Positions 25,114-34,342 of a DNA stretch of 64,000 bases are shown here, one piece after another. Position 1 is the stretch's first letter; each line of letters begins with the position of its first letter. The stretch comes from Veillonellaceae bacterium. Lineage in GTDB: Bacteria > Bacillota > Negativicutes > Veillonellales > Dialisteraceae. Position numbers and translations under genes: made by a program. The stretch covers positions 507,001 to 571,000 of the forward strand of contig DAJPGA010000001.1 in assembly GCA_025992895.1 (NCBI GenBank), in the 5' to 3' direction. The notes under the pieces are model-generated. The model saw only the letters and a list, made by a program, of their open reading frames with translations. It searched no databases and was not told the origin of the DNA.

Positions 25114-25974
25114 ATGAGTATTCTAAGCGTAGAAAAGCTGGGAGTCGTCATGCAGGACAAAGTCATCCTGCAGGACTGCTCATTTGAGACGGAAGCCGGG
25201 AAGTTCATCGGCATCATCGGGCCGAACGGCTCTGGCAAGACGACATTCCTGAAAGCAGTGCGGGGGCTCATCCCCTATACGATCGGCCGTGTGTACTTGT
25301 ACGGGCAAGACATTGCCGGCATGAAGGAGAAGGCAATCGCGAGAAAGCTTGCCTATATGCAGCAAAGCGTAGAGGTGAGATTCGGCTATACGGCGGAGGA
25401 AATCGTGATGACCGCGCGCTACCCTTACCTGAAATGGTGGCAGAATGAAGGTTCTTCCGACAAGGAACTGGTAGAGCGGGCCATGCGTTTTGCAGGAGTC
25501 TGGCACCTTAGAAAGTCGCGGATCAATGAGGTGAGCGGCGGGGAGAGGCAGCGTATTTTCCTGGCCAAGGCACTGGCGCAGGAGACGGATATCCTTTTTC
25601 TCGATGAACCCACGGCGGCTCTCGATCTGGTGTATGCCGATGAAATATTCAGGTACTGCAGGACGCTTTGCAGGAATGGGAAAACCATTGTCCTTGTCGT
25701 GCATGATCTGGAAATGGCAGCCAAATTCTGCGACCGGCTGCTGCTGTTTTCCAAAGGACAGATTATCAGGGACGGCGCGCCGGATGACGTGCTGACGGCA
25801 GACAATCTGGCAAAAGCCTTCCATTTGTCTTCTACCGTTTATGATGATCCTTACTTTTCGCAGCGCCGCATTTTCATCTATCCCAACGGGACGGAGCGGG
25901 CAGAATCCTATTGCCGCAGCGGTAAGGGACTGCCTGAGCGTTCGTCGACAGTGATTCTCAAGGAGCAATTATGA
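25114..25974 (+). CDS. FecE/BtuD-type ABC transporter ATPase
   Basis: The 286-residue cytoplasmic ATPase has Walker A GPNGSGKTT (about residues 35-43), the Q-loop in AYMQQSVE, signature VSGGERQR, Walker B DILFLDEPTAALD and the switch histidine in VVHDLEM. The C-terminal 40 residues after YDDPYFSQRRIFI are a short extension. It energises uptake through the adjacent permease. It starts directly after the permease stop with GGAGG upstream and shares an ATGA overlap with the radical SAM gene. Confidence 0.93.
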   Translation: MSILSVEKLGVVMQDKVILQDCSFETEAGKFIGIIGPNGSGKTTFLKAVRGLIPYTIGRVYLYGQDIAGMKEKAIARKLAYMQQSVEVRFGYTAEEIVMTARYPYLKWWQNEGSSDKELVERAMRFAGVWHLRKSRINEVSGGERQRIFLAKALAQETDILFLDEPTAALDLVYADEIFRYCRTLCRNGKTIVLVVHDLEMAAKFCDRLLLFSKGQIIRDGAPDDVLTADNLAKAFHLSSTVYDDPYFSQRRIFIYPNGTERAESYCRSGKGLPERSSTVILKEQL

Positions 25975-27065
25975 TCCAGCTGGTCATCCTGGCGCTGACG
26001 GGTTCATGCAATCTGGCCTGCACGTATTGCTATGCATCCAATCAGGCAAAGACATTCATAAAAAAGGAAACGATAGATGCACTCATCAGCCGCCTTGTGG
26101 AAGAAAGAAATGAGAGCATGAAAGCGCCGCCTCTGACCGTGCAGCTGACGGGCGGCGAACCGCTTCTTGCTTGTAGGCAGATTTCATACCTGGTCAGGCG
26201 CATGGAGGAAGCAGGTCTTCATGCATCCTTCCAGCTGCAGACAAATGCCACGCTCATGACGCCGGCCATAGCATCATTTATCAAAAAGCATCACATAGCG
26301 GCAGGCGTCAGCCTTGACGGAGTGCCGGAAGTGAATGATCTGACAAGGCCGGAGCAGGGCGGAGGCGGCTCTTCCCTGAAGACACTCCGGGGCATCCGCA
26401 TACTGGCAGAATCCGGAGTCGAAATCGGTGTGACCTGCGTTGTGTCCAGATATAACGCAGCGCATCTGGATGCGCTTGTCGACCTGTGCTTTTATATGGG
26501 AAATGTCAGGAAAATCGGCTTCAACCTCCTGCGTCCGCAGGGCCGGGGCACGAAAGAGGCGAAGGCAGAAGCCATGGCTGCCGTCAAAGGTATCAGCAGG
26601 GCCATTCTGCATGCCAGAGAAATGGAGTCCCTGACGGGGCGGACCATGATCATTTCACAAATGGAAAAATGCGGGAAACTCGAGGCGGGCTATCAGCCTT
26701 TTTCACACTGCTACGCCTGGCATGATAACGGCATGTATGTGGACCCGGAAGGATCCATATACGCCTGCGCGTCCCTGTCGGGGCAGGAGCGTTTCAGGCT
26801 GGGGAATGTATACGGCGGTGTCGAGCCAGAGAAGGCAGAGGCCCTTAGGAGGAAGCTAGAGACGGTCGTGAATTACTGCTCAAGATGCAGGTACCTTGAA
26901 GAGTGCGGCGGTGCCTGCTACAGTCGCGCGGATGAATGGGGCGCGGTCGATGAGACGGAATGCGCCGTGAGAAAGGCATGCATCCATCTATATGAAATAA
27001 ATCATCCGGAAAAAGAGGCTGCGAGGGGCGGCCATAGCGTTGGAATCAAAGGAGACAGGGAATGA
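25971..27065 (+). CDS. Radical SAM/SPASM protein of the nitrogenase-like operon
   Basis: The 364-residue protein carries the radical SAM cluster motif CNLACTYC at residues 13-20, the GGEP motif (LTGGEPLLA) and the SLDG strand, and a C-terminal SPASM-like domain with cysteines in [32 protein letters not shown] and [11 protein letters not shown], enough for auxiliary 4Fe-4S clusters. Such proteins modify peptides or small cofactors with a 5'-deoxyadenosyl radical. No precursor peptide gene is visible nearby, so a cofactor or partner protein is the likelier substrate. Start and stop overlap both neighbours by 4 bases. Confidence 0.86.
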   Translation: MIQLVILALTGSCNLACTYCYASNQAKTFIKKETIDALISRLVEERNESMKAPPLTVQLTGGEPLLACRQISYLVRRMEEAGLHASFQLQTNATLMTPAIASFIKKHHIAAGVSLDGVPEVNDLTRPEQGGGGSSLKTLRGIRILAESGVEIGVTCVVSRYNAAHLDALVDLCFYMGNVRKIGFNLLRPQGRGTKEAKAEAMAAVKGISRAILHAREMESLTGRTMIISQMEKCGKLEAGYQPFSHCYAWHDNGMYVDPEGSIYACASLSGQERFRLGNVYGGVEPEKAEALRRKLETVVNYCSRCRYLEECGGACYSRADEWGAVDETECAVRKACIHLYEINHPEKEAARGGHSVGIKGDRE

Positions 27066-27259
27066 AAAGGAAAAAGTATCCATTCACAGCCATCGTGGGA
27101 CAAGAGGATATGAAGCTTGCGCTGGTGCTCAATGCAGTCCTGCCGGTCATAGGCGGTGTGCTCATCAAAGGGGAAAAGGGAACGGCGAAGTCGACAGCCG
27201 TGCGGGCTCTGGCGGACATTCTTCCTCCCTTCGGGAGTGACGGCAGCGAGGCGATGTAG
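27062..27259 (+). CDS. ChlI/BchI-like chelatase ATPase, N-terminal part up to in-frame TAG
   Basis: This 65-residue frame holds the start of a magnesium-chelatase-type AAA+ ATPase: [14 protein letters not shown] and Walker [12 protein letters not shown]. It ends at a TAG (27257-27259) that is in frame with the rest of the domain, directly before GTG at 27260. The two parts together would make a normal domain of about 310 residues. A CAG-to-TAG change, a sequence error, or deliberate termination and restart would all explain it. ATG 27062 overlaps the radical SAM stop. Confidence 0.75.
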   Translation: MKRKKYPFTAIVGQEDMKLALVLNAVLPVIGGVLIKGEKGTAKSTAVRALADILPPFGSDGSEAM

Positions 27260-27994
27260 GTGGTAGAGCTTCCTGTCAATGCGACCGAGGACCGCGTGGT
27301 AGGCACCATCGACCTCGAGCATGCACTGAAGGAAGGCGAGAAGAAATTCGAACCGGGACTTCTGGCTAAAGCACATAATAATATCCTCTATGTGGACGAA
27401 ATCAACCTGCTCGACGATCATGTAGTCGACGTGCTGCTGGATGCAGCGGCCATGGGGGTCAATACGGTAGAAAGAGAAGGCATCAGCTATTCGCATCCGT
27501 CCCGCTTTGTCCTTGTCGGCACGATGAACTCGGAAGAGGGGGATATCCGTCCCCAGCTCCTGGACCGCTTCGGCCTTTCTGTTACCGTAAAAGGTGAGGA
27601 AACAGTAGAGAGCCGCGTGGAAGTCATCCGGCGCCGCTACGCATTTGAGATGGATCCGGAGGCGTTTGCCGCTTCCTATGAGGATTCGCAGCAGGAGCTT
27701 CGCGGCAGGGTGCTTAAGGCGCGCGAGATCGCGGGGGATGTCGAAATTACCGATTCGCTGCTGGAAGCCATAGCAAGGATTTCCATTGCGCTTGGTGTGG
27801 ACGGGCACCGTCCGGATATTACCATGCTTCATACGGTACGGGCACTGGCAGCACTGGACCATACGACGAAGGTGGAAAAGAAGCACCTGGAAAGAGCGGC
27901 GCGTCTGGTCATGCCGCACCGCATGCGCCGTACGCCTTTCGAGGAACAAACCTTTGACTGGAACGTCGTGGAAAAGGCAATCGAAGGTGTCTGA
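27260..27994 (+). CDS. ChlI/BchI-like chelatase ATPase, C-terminal part after TAG
   Basis: The remaining 244 residues begin [20 protein letters not shown], the conserved ChlI stretch that normally follows Walker A and its linker, then Walker [13 protein letters not shown], sensor 1 [20 protein letters not shown] and the helical lid. The first codon is GTG immediately after the stop. GCGAGG about nine bases upstream could allow restart. Without the P-loop part this fragment cannot bind ATP by itself. It is 3 bases from the ChlD-like gene. Confidence 0.78.
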   Translation: MVELPVNATEDRVVGTIDLEHALKEGEKKFEPGLLAKAHNNILYVDEINLLDDHVVDVLLDAAAMGVNTVEREGISYSHPSRFVLVGTMNSEEGDIRPQLLDRFGLSVTVKGEETVESRVEVIRRRYAFEMDPEAFAASYEDSQQELRGRVLKAREIAGDVEITDSLLEAIARISIALGVDGHRPDITMLHTVRALAALDHTTKVEKKHLERAARLVMPHRMRRTPFEEQTFDWNVVEKAIEGV

Positions 27995-27997
27995 CCT

Positions 27998-29977
27998 ATG
28001 GCGGGCCATACAGGAAAGGAAGCAGGAGCTGCGCTTGACCGGGCGCTCGCTCCGGGTGACGTCAGGACAAGCATCGAGCGTGCACTGATGATGTGCGTCG
28101 TAAACAGGAACCTTTCGGGCGTCCTGATATCCGGTCCTTCGGGATCCGGCAAAAGTTACCGCGTGAGAAAATTCATGCGCGAACATGGCATTTCCATGGC
28201 GACACTGCCCCTGCATGCGACGGAGGAGGTCCTCGCAGACCAGGTCGATCTGGAAACGACGCTGCGCACAGGGACCGTTACAGCAGAAAAGGGATTCATA
28301 TCCAGAAACGAGGGCGGCATCATCTACATCGATGATGTGAACCTGCTCCGGCCGGCCGTTCTGCAGCAGCTTTGGCAGGCGGAGAAGGACACGGTGACGG
28401 GGATGCCCCGCTTCACGATCATCGGCTCGATGAACCCCTCTGAAGGACTGCTGCCGCAGGCGGTCCTGGAAAAATTCGACCTTTTTGTGCAGGTAAACAG
28501 CCCGGGCCGGGAAGAGCGCCTCTCCGTCCTTAAGGAAGAAGCGCGGAAGCTGAAAGATACAGGGAAATCGGACAGCAGGAACGCGCGGCCGGCCGAAAGC
28601 GGGGAAAATCATGATGCACAGGGAATGGTGAAAGTCCTTCAGGAAACAGAAGACGTCAGGATGGCAAGAAGAGCAGCGGAATCCATGGAATGCAGCAGGG
28701 CGCATATGCTTCTTGCCGCATCCTATTGCCGCCAGGCGGGGACGCAGGGCAATGATGCAGAAATGGTGCTGCTCCGGGCGGCCGCTGCCTTGGGTGCCAT
28801 AGAAAAAAGCAGTTTCATACTTCCAAAGCATATAGAAGAGGCTGCTATCTATGTACTGCCCCACCGCATGCACGAGGTGCAGGGAGAATCTGAAAGCCAG
28901 GAGGAACCGGAGGAAAGCAGGCAGGAGCAGCCGGCAGAAGATGCCGGGGAGGATGCGTCCCCTGAAAGCACAGAGGAAACGGATTTTTCCGATGGCGGCG
29001 ATGGTGAGGTGGAAAATCCTCCGGCGGGTTCCGCAAATCAGGAAACGTCCATGGATTCTGGCCATCAAACAGATCCTGGAAAAGAGGAAGAGGGACAGGA
29101 AGAAAGCAGCGGATCTTTCAGCCTGCCGGATATAGTTGCGGCCATTGGCAGAAACCTTGGCGGACTTTCCTTCGGAACAGATCAGACCACCGACCGGTTT
29201 GCCAGAAGCGGATCAGGCAAACGGATGATGACGCAGAGCGATACGAAAGAAGGCCGGTATGTCAGGGCCGTGATGCCCAAGGGAAAGGATATCGACCTTG
29301 CCGTCGATGCAACGATCCGGGCTGCGGCGCCTTACCAGCGTTTGCGGGATAAGCACGGGCTTGCAATCGCCGTCCACAAGGAAGACTGGCGGAGCAAGCA
29401 GAGAGAAAGGCGCATCGGGTGCCATATTCTCTTCGTCGTCGATGCCAGCGGGTCCATGGGGGCAGAAAAACGTATGGAAGCCGTCAAGGGAGCCATATAT
29501 TCCCTGCTGAGGGACGCCTATGAGAAGAGGGACTCTGTCGGCCTGATCGTTTTCAGGAAGAAAACGGCGGAAGTCGTCATTCCCTTCACACGAAGTGTGG
29601 AACTGGCGCAGAAAAATCTGGAGAAGATGGCGACGGGAGGACGGACGCCTCTGGCAGAAGGCCTGCACAAAGCATATGAGGAACTGAGGCGGCTTTTTAT
29701 CAGGGAGCCGCACGGAAGGCCGCTCCTGGTCCTTGTGACCGACGGGCGCGCAACATACGGGCAGAGCAGTGATCCGGCGGAGGAAGCGATGGAAAGAGCC
29801 AGGGAACTTGCAAGCCTTGAGGTGGAAAGTATAGTGATTGACACGGAAAATGATTTCGTTTCCATGGGTATTGCCAGACCGCTGGCCAGGATTCTCAAAG
29901 CGGCCTGGTACCCTCTTGATTCTATTAATGAAAATGCAGTGCTCCGCGCTGTGCAGGGACCGAGGTTGAAAAAATGA
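27998..29977 (+). CDS. ChlD/BchD-like chelatase subunit (AAA+ plus VWA)
   Basis: The 659-residue protein combines an N-terminal AAA+ ATPase with an intact P-loop GPSGSGKSYR (about 46-55) and IIYIDDVNLL, a long acidic low-complexity linker rich in Glu, Ser and Pro (about 295-375), and a C-terminal von Willebrand A domain with the MIDAS motif VDASGSMG (about 483-490) and VLVTDGRATYG. In magnesium and cobalt chelatases this subunit forms rings with ChlI and drives metal transfer by ChlH/CobN. The neighbours supply both partners. It overlaps the cobN-like gene by 4 bases. Confidence 0.88.
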   Translation: MAGHTGKEAGAALDRALAPGDVRTSIERALMMCVVNRNLSGVLISGPSGSGKSYRVRKFMREHGISMATLPLHATEEVLADQVDLETTLRTGTVTAEKGFISRNEGGIIYIDDVNLLRPAVLQQLWQAEKDTVTGMPRFTIIGSMNPSEGLLPQAVLEKFDLFVQVNSPGREERLSVLKEEARKLKDTGKSDSRNARPAESGENHDAQGMVKVLQETEDVRMARRAAESMECSRAHMLLAASYCRQAGTQGNDAEMVLLRAAAALGAIEKSSFILPKHIEEAAIYVLPHRMHEVQGESESQEEPEESRQEQPAEDAGEDASPESTEETDFSDGGDGEVENPPAGSANQETSMDSGHQTDPGKEEEGQEESSGSFSLPDIVAAIGRNLGGLSFGTDQTTDRFARSGSGKRMMTQSDTKEGRYVRAVMPKGKDIDLAVDATIRAAAPYQRLRDKHGLAIAVHKEDWRSKQRERRIGCHILFVVDASGSMGAEKRMEAVKGAIYSLLRDAYEKRDSVGLIVFRKKTAEVVIPFTRSVELAQKNLEKMATGGRTPLAEGLHKAYEELRRLFIREPHGRPLLVLVTDGRATYGQSSDPAEEAMERARELASLEVESIVIDTENDFVSMGIARPLARILKAAWYPLDSINENAVLRAVQGPRLKK

Positions 29978-32900
29978 AGCATATACTGTTTATCTCAAAT
30001 AAAAATCGTCAGATTGCCTATATGAAACGAATGGCAGGGCACGAAGCACTCGCCGGCCGCATCACCGTGAGCGCAAGACGCTACACGGGCGATCCTGCTT
30101 TTGATGGGGAGTGGACAGAAGCTCTTGCATCAGCGGATATCGTCCTGGTGACCCATATGGGGACCGGACTGGACACGCGGTTCATGCAGAAGATGGCGAA
30201 GTGGCTGCAAAAGCATCATCACCGCTATCTGATGCTCGTCGAGGAAAAGAGCATGGACGGCCTTCTCGAAGGCATTACGCTGGAGGAGGCGCACCAGGTA
30301 TCACTCTATTTGGCCCATTCAGGCGAGGAAAATTACGTAAACCTCATGAACTACCTGGCAGCGCTGGACGGAGACGGGGATCCCGGAAAAGTCACGCCGC
30401 CAAAGAGCCATCCCTGGTGCGGCATTGTAGGGCGCAGGGGGGAAGTCTATGCATCCTGCGAAGAGTATGAAAAGGAATACCACTTTGACAAGGAAGAGCC
30501 CTGCCTGGGAAAAGTCGGCGTCCTCTTCTACCGTGACGAATGGATTGCCAATGAACTCCATTACCCCTTTGCTTTATTTGATACGCTCCGCAGGAACCAT
30601 CTGGAGCCGGTCCTGTTCTTTTCCCCGTATATGCGCAACGAGGAAAGAAATCAGCCGTCCCTGAAGGATTCGCTGGATCAGCTCTTTGGCAAAGACCAGC
30701 TGCCACTCGATGCGCTGATCGATACGTGCAAATTCTCATTCTTAAGCATGAAAGCCATGACGCTCGAAACACTGAAATCCTACGATGTTCCCGTATTTCA
30801 GGCCTATGTCATGTACCAGTCCGGGGAGGAATGGGAAAGCAGTATCGAAGGCCTGACGCCGGTCGAAGTGTCTCTCTCCGTGGGGCTTCCTGAAATGGAT
30901 GGAAGCCTGCATGGCGGAGTGATTGCATCACAGGAAACCATCGATGAAGAATCCGTCTATCTTCCGATAGAGGAGCGGGTCGAAGCGGTGGTAAGCCGGG
31001 TAAGGAACTGGGTGCTCCTTCGCAAAAAGCCCAATAAGGACAAACGCGTGGCTATTATTTTCCATAACTATCCGCCGTCGAATTCCAATGTCGGCTCGGC
31101 CGTGGGACTGGACTCTCCGGAGTCGGTGCGCCTGCTGCTGGAGGCCATGAAGGATGAGGGATATGCCGTCGATCATGTGCCGGATGACAGCCAGAACCTC
31201 ATGGAAGAAGTGCTGACCCATGCGACAAATGACAGGAAATTCCTGACGGCCGCGGCAGCCAGACTGGCAGAGGGGCACCTGGAAGCCGATGCCTACAAGG
31301 AATTTTTCAGCAGTCTTACCGAAAAGGCAAAAAAACATATCGTCGAAGACTGGGGAGAACCGATCGGCGATGTATTTGTGTATGATAACGAGCTCCTGAT
31401 TCCCGGCTTCTCCAACGGGAATGTATGGATCGGCGTGCAGCCGCCGCGCGGATTCAGTGATGACCCGAACAAGCTATACCATGATCCCGTGTCAGCACCT
31501 ACGCACCATTACGAAGGCTTCTATCACTGGCTGAGAGAGGTGTGGAAAGCGGATGCCGTCATCCATGTGGGAACCCATGGCAATCTGGAATGGCTGCCCG
31601 GGAAGGGGACGGGCCTCAGCGCATCCTGCTATCCGGAGATGGCGATCCAGGATCTGCCCAATATTTATCCGTACTGGACGACAATCGTGGGAGAAGGCAT
31701 CCAGGCGAAACGGCGCGGAGCTGCCTGCCTCGTCGGGCACCTGACGCCGCCTATGGATCAGTCAGGGCTCTATGATGCGTATGAAGAGCTGGAATCCCTT
31801 CTGGATGAATATGCGGATTACAAACAGCAGAAGGATGAAGCAAAAGCGGAGAAGGCAGGAGAACTCATCATCGAGAAAGCGAAAGAGACGCATCTCTATG
31901 ATGAAATCAGCTGCGAAGGGCTGGACGACCTGGCCGGCAAGCTCCACGAGCTTCTGACAGACATGAAGTATATGCAGATGCGGAGCGGCCTCCACATACT
32001 GGGGAAGAGCCCGGAAGGAGAGCCCCTGCTGAATTTCCTCTCGGGACTTGTACGCACAGAAAACGGCTCCGTGCCGTCCCTGCCGCAGGTGCTCGCGTCC
32101 ATGCGCGGCTATGACCTCAATGAACTTTTCGAGCATAGCGGCGAATATACGAAAGAAGGCAGGCTGAAGGCAAAAATCGTAGATGAAATCATGGAAAGTG
32201 CCAAAGGCGTCCTGAACTATGCCGCATCCAAAGATTTCCAGATGGATGCTTTGGATATGGATGAGCTCATTTCAAAAGTTCCCCTGGTTTCCAAAGAGGG
32301 CGCGGAGAAGCTGGTTCCCGTGCTTGAAGCAGTATGCGGCGAATATGTGCCCAACCTCAAAAAGACCAGCCAGGAAATCACCTCTGTGATGCGCGGACTG
32401 GAAGGGCAGTACATAGAACCCGGACCCGGCGGAGCGCCTACGGGGGGCCGCGCGGACGTTCTTCCGACGGGACGCAATTTCTATGGCATCGATGAACGTA
32501 TGCTGCCGACAAAGACGGCCTATGAAGTGGGGAGGACTCTGGCGGATCAGGTCATTGAGGCTTTCATCAAGGAAGAAGGGAGATATCCGGAACAGATCGG
32601 CATCGTACTCTGGGCGGGAAGCAATACAAGAAGCCACGGGCAGTGCGCAGGTCAGTTCCTGAATCTCCTGGGCGTCAGGCCTGTATGGCAGGGCGGCAGC
32701 GGCCGTATCGTTGGCCTGGAGGCGATTCCGCTGTCGGAACTCAAGCGCCCCAGAATCGATGTGACGGGGCGCATCAGCGGCCTTATACGCGATATGATGC
32801 CGTCTGTGATCCGGTGGCTGGACAAGGCTGTGCTGCTCGTTTCCTCGCTGGATGAATCGCCTGAAGAAAATTTCATCAAGAAACACGTTGCAGAAGATGC

Positions 32901-33681
32901 GGCGCTTTTTGAAGAAGACGGCGATACCCCGGAAGATGCCTATGTCAAAGCGCGCTGGCGTATTTTCGGCGATCCGGCAGGCGCGTACGGCGCTGGCGTC
33001 GGGGCTGTTCTTGAGGCTAAGAACTGGGAATCCATTGATGACCTGGCGGATGTCTATGTGACATGGGGCGGATACAGCTACAGCACGGACCGCCCGGTCA
33101 CCCATGATGCCAAGGTATTCAAACGCAGGCTGGCTACCATGGAAGTGACCGTCAAGAATGAGGATAACCGTGAAGTCAGCATGCTGAGCTCGGATGATTA
33201 CAATGCCTATCACGGGGGTATGATTGCCGCTGTCAGAAGCTTGAGCGGCAAGAAGCCGATGTCATTTGTCGGCGACAGCAGCGATTCATCGCGCGTCGTC
33301 ACACGTGACCTGCAGACGGAAATAAAGCGTATCTTCCGCTCGGAAGCGGCAAACCCGAAGTATATAGAGGGCATGATGAAGCACGGCTTCAAAGGGGCGG
33401 CGGATATGGCCAATTATGTAGCGCACAGCTACCAGTGGGATGCGACCAGCGATGTGATCGACGACTGGATGTATGAGGAACTGGCCAATAAGTATGCCCT
33501 TGATGCCAAAGTGCAGGAATGGATGAGAAAGGTCAATCCGTGGGCGCTGCAGCGCATATCGGAGACCTTGCTGGAGGCACAGCAGAGAGGACTCTGGAAT
33601 GCCAGTGAAGATATGAAAAAAGAACTGCAGAAGATCTACTTGTCGATAGAAGGCACCCTTGAAGAAGATGCAGACGACTAG
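29974..33681 (+). CDS. CobN/ChlH-like chelatase large subunit
   Basis: The 1235-residue protein is the porphyrin/corrin-binding subunit of the class I chelatases, near the usual CobN length. Conserved blocks include VAIIFHNYPPSNSNVGSAVG, HVGTHGNLEWLPGKGTGLS, PYWTTIVGEGIQAKRR, PGGAPTGGRADVLPTGRNFY and VLWAGSNTRSHGQ. CobN inserts cobalt into a corrin; the homolog HmuS is tied to haem uptake and metal removal in Bacteroides. With its own ChlI/ChlD-like ATPases, importer and nitrogenase-like reductase, insertion into or removal of metal from an imported or newly made tetrapyrrole is inferred. It is the last gene of the operon, and a strong terminator follows. Confidence 0.88.
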   Translation: MKHILFISNKNRQIAYMKRMAGHEALAGRITVSARRYTGDPAFDGEWTEALASADIVLVTHMGTGLDTRFMQKMAKWLQKHHHRYLMLVEEKSMDGLLEGITLEEAHQVSLYLAHSGEENYVNLMNYLAALDGDGDPGKVTPPKSHPWCGIVGRRGEVYASCEEYEKEYHFDKEEPCLGKVGVLFYRDEWIANELHYPFALFDTLRRNHLEPVLFFSPYMRNEERNQPSLKDSLDQLFGKDQLPLDALIDTCKFSFLSMKAMTLETLKSYDVPVFQAYVMYQSGEEWESSIEGLTPVEVSLSVGLPEMDGSLHGGVIASQETIDEESVYLPIEERVEAVVSRVRNWVLLRKKPNKDKRVAIIFHNYPPSNSNVGSAVGLDSPESVRLLLEAMKDEGYAVDHVPDDSQNLMEEVLTHATNDRKFLTAAAARLAEGHLEADAYKEFFSSLTEKAKKHIVEDWGEPIGDVFVYDNELLIPGFSNGNVWIGVQPPRGFSDDPNKLYHDPVSAPTHHYEGFYHWLREVWKADAVIHVGTHGNLEWLPGKGTGLSASCYPEMAIQDLPNIYPYWTTIVGEGIQAKRRGAACLVGHLTPPMDQSGLYDAYEELESLLDEYADYKQQKDEAKAEKAGELIIEKAKETHLYDEISCEGLDDLAGKLHELLTDMKYMQMRSGLHILGKSPEGEPLLNFLSGLVRTENGSVPSLPQVLASMRGYDLNELFEHSGEYTKEGRLKAKIVDEIMESAKGVLNYAASKDFQMDALDMDELISKVPLVSKEGAEKLVPVLEAVCGEYVPNLKKTSQEITSVMRGLEGQYIEPGPGGAPTGGRADVLPTGRNFYGIDERMLPTKTAYEVGRTLADQVIEAFIKEEGRYPEQIGIVLWAGSNTRSHGQCAGQFLNLLGVRPVWQGGSGRIVGLEAIPLSELKRPRIDVTGRISGLIRDMMPSVIRWLDKAVLLVSSLDESPEENFIKKHVAEDAALFEEDGDTPEDAYVKARWRIFGDPAGAYGAGVGAVLEAKNWESIDDLADVYVTWGGYSYSTDRPVTHDAKVFKRRLATMEVTVKNEDNREVSMLSSDDYNAYHGGMIAAVRSLSGKKPMSFVGDSSDSSRVVTRDLQTEIKRIFRSEAANPKYIEGMMKHGFKGAADMANYVAHSYQWDATSDVIDDWMYEELANKYALDAKVQEWMRKVNPWALQRISETLLEAQQRGLWNASEDMKKELQKIYLSIEGTLEEDADD

Positions 33682-33740
33682 GAACGCAGAAATCTTTAAA
33701 GCGCTGAATCAGGACATACGGTTTTGCAAATGATCCAATC

Positions 33741-33786
33741 AAAAAGGAGCTGCAACAATGAGCAATCATTTTTGCAGCTCCTTTTA
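33741..33786. terminator. Bidirectional terminator closing the nitrogenase-like operon
   Basis: AAAAAGGAGCTGCAACAATGA pairs with TCATTTTTGCAGCTCCTTTT around GCAA, with T runs on both strands. It separates the operon from the converging deformylase-like gene. Confidence 0.88.
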
Positions 33787-33801
33787 TCTTTCCATGTATC
33801 C

Positions 33802-34215
33802 TCAGATCAAAATCCCATGCAGGTGGTCGATTTCGTGCTGGATGACTTCTGCCGTAAATCCCGTGAAGGTCTTCGTCTTCTTGCGGAAGAGGGAATCCAT
33901 GAATTTGACCTCGATCTTGTCATACCTTTTGCAGGGACGGCGGCCGTCGAGGGACAGGCAGCCTTCCTCGGCATCATACGGGGCAGGGGAGGTCTTTACG
34001 ATTTCCGGATTGTACATGACGACGGACTTATTTCCCTGACGGAAAACGATGACTGCCTTCGTGCTCCCGATCATATTGGCGGCAAGGCCTGCGCAGGTAT
34101 CAAGCTTGCTCTCGAGCGTATCAGTGAGGTCCCTTCCGACCTGCCAGTCGTCCTTTGTCGCCGGCTCTGCTTTCCTCTGCAGGAAAAGAATGTCTCTTAC
34201 AATATTTTTTATCAT
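33802..34215 (-). CDS. def: Peptide deformylase-like protein (short, variant motif I)
   Basis: The 137-residue protein removes or binds N-formyl groups of new proteins. Motif II EEGCLSL and motif III QHEIDHLHG give the Cys and two His metal ligands and the catalytic Glu. Motif I, usually GxGxAAxQ, reads CAGLAANMIG, with Met where the active-site Gln belongs. I recall this N-M variant from a group of short clostridial deformylases, so it seems a subfamily trait rather than a local mutation. A second, canonical deformylase elsewhere in the genome is likely. Confidence 0.83.
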   Translation of the reverse strand: MIKNIVRDILFLQRKAEPATKDDWQVGRDLTDTLESKLDTCAGLAANMIGSTKAVIVFRQGNKSVVMYNPEIVKTSPAPYDAEEGCLSLDGRRPCKRYDKIEVKFMDSLFRKKTKTFTGFTAEVIQHEIDHLHGILI

Positions 34216-34279
34216 AGAAATCCCCCTATATCAAAAAACCTGACACTGTGTTATAATACTATTATATTGAACATGTTAA

Positions 34280-34299
34280 ATGTAAAGATACCTTTACAT
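34280..34299. promoter_or_regulatory. Palindrome before the flavodoxin-fold oxidoreductase gene
   Basis: ATGTAAAGATACCTTTACAT has 8-base arms around ATAC. It abuts a TATAGT (34300-34305) that could be a -10 box, 43 bases before the start codon. It is a likely operator for a redox- or quinone-sensing repressor. Confidence 0.5.
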
Positions 34300-34342
34300 T
34301 ATAGTATCAAATAAATCATATTTCAGAAAGAAGGATTCAATC

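Noticed and set aside
27257..27259. TAG read as pyrrolysine
   Set aside because: Nothing in the window suggests pyl genes, and ChlI proteins have no known pyrrolysine. A mutation, a sequence error or restart at GTG is simpler.
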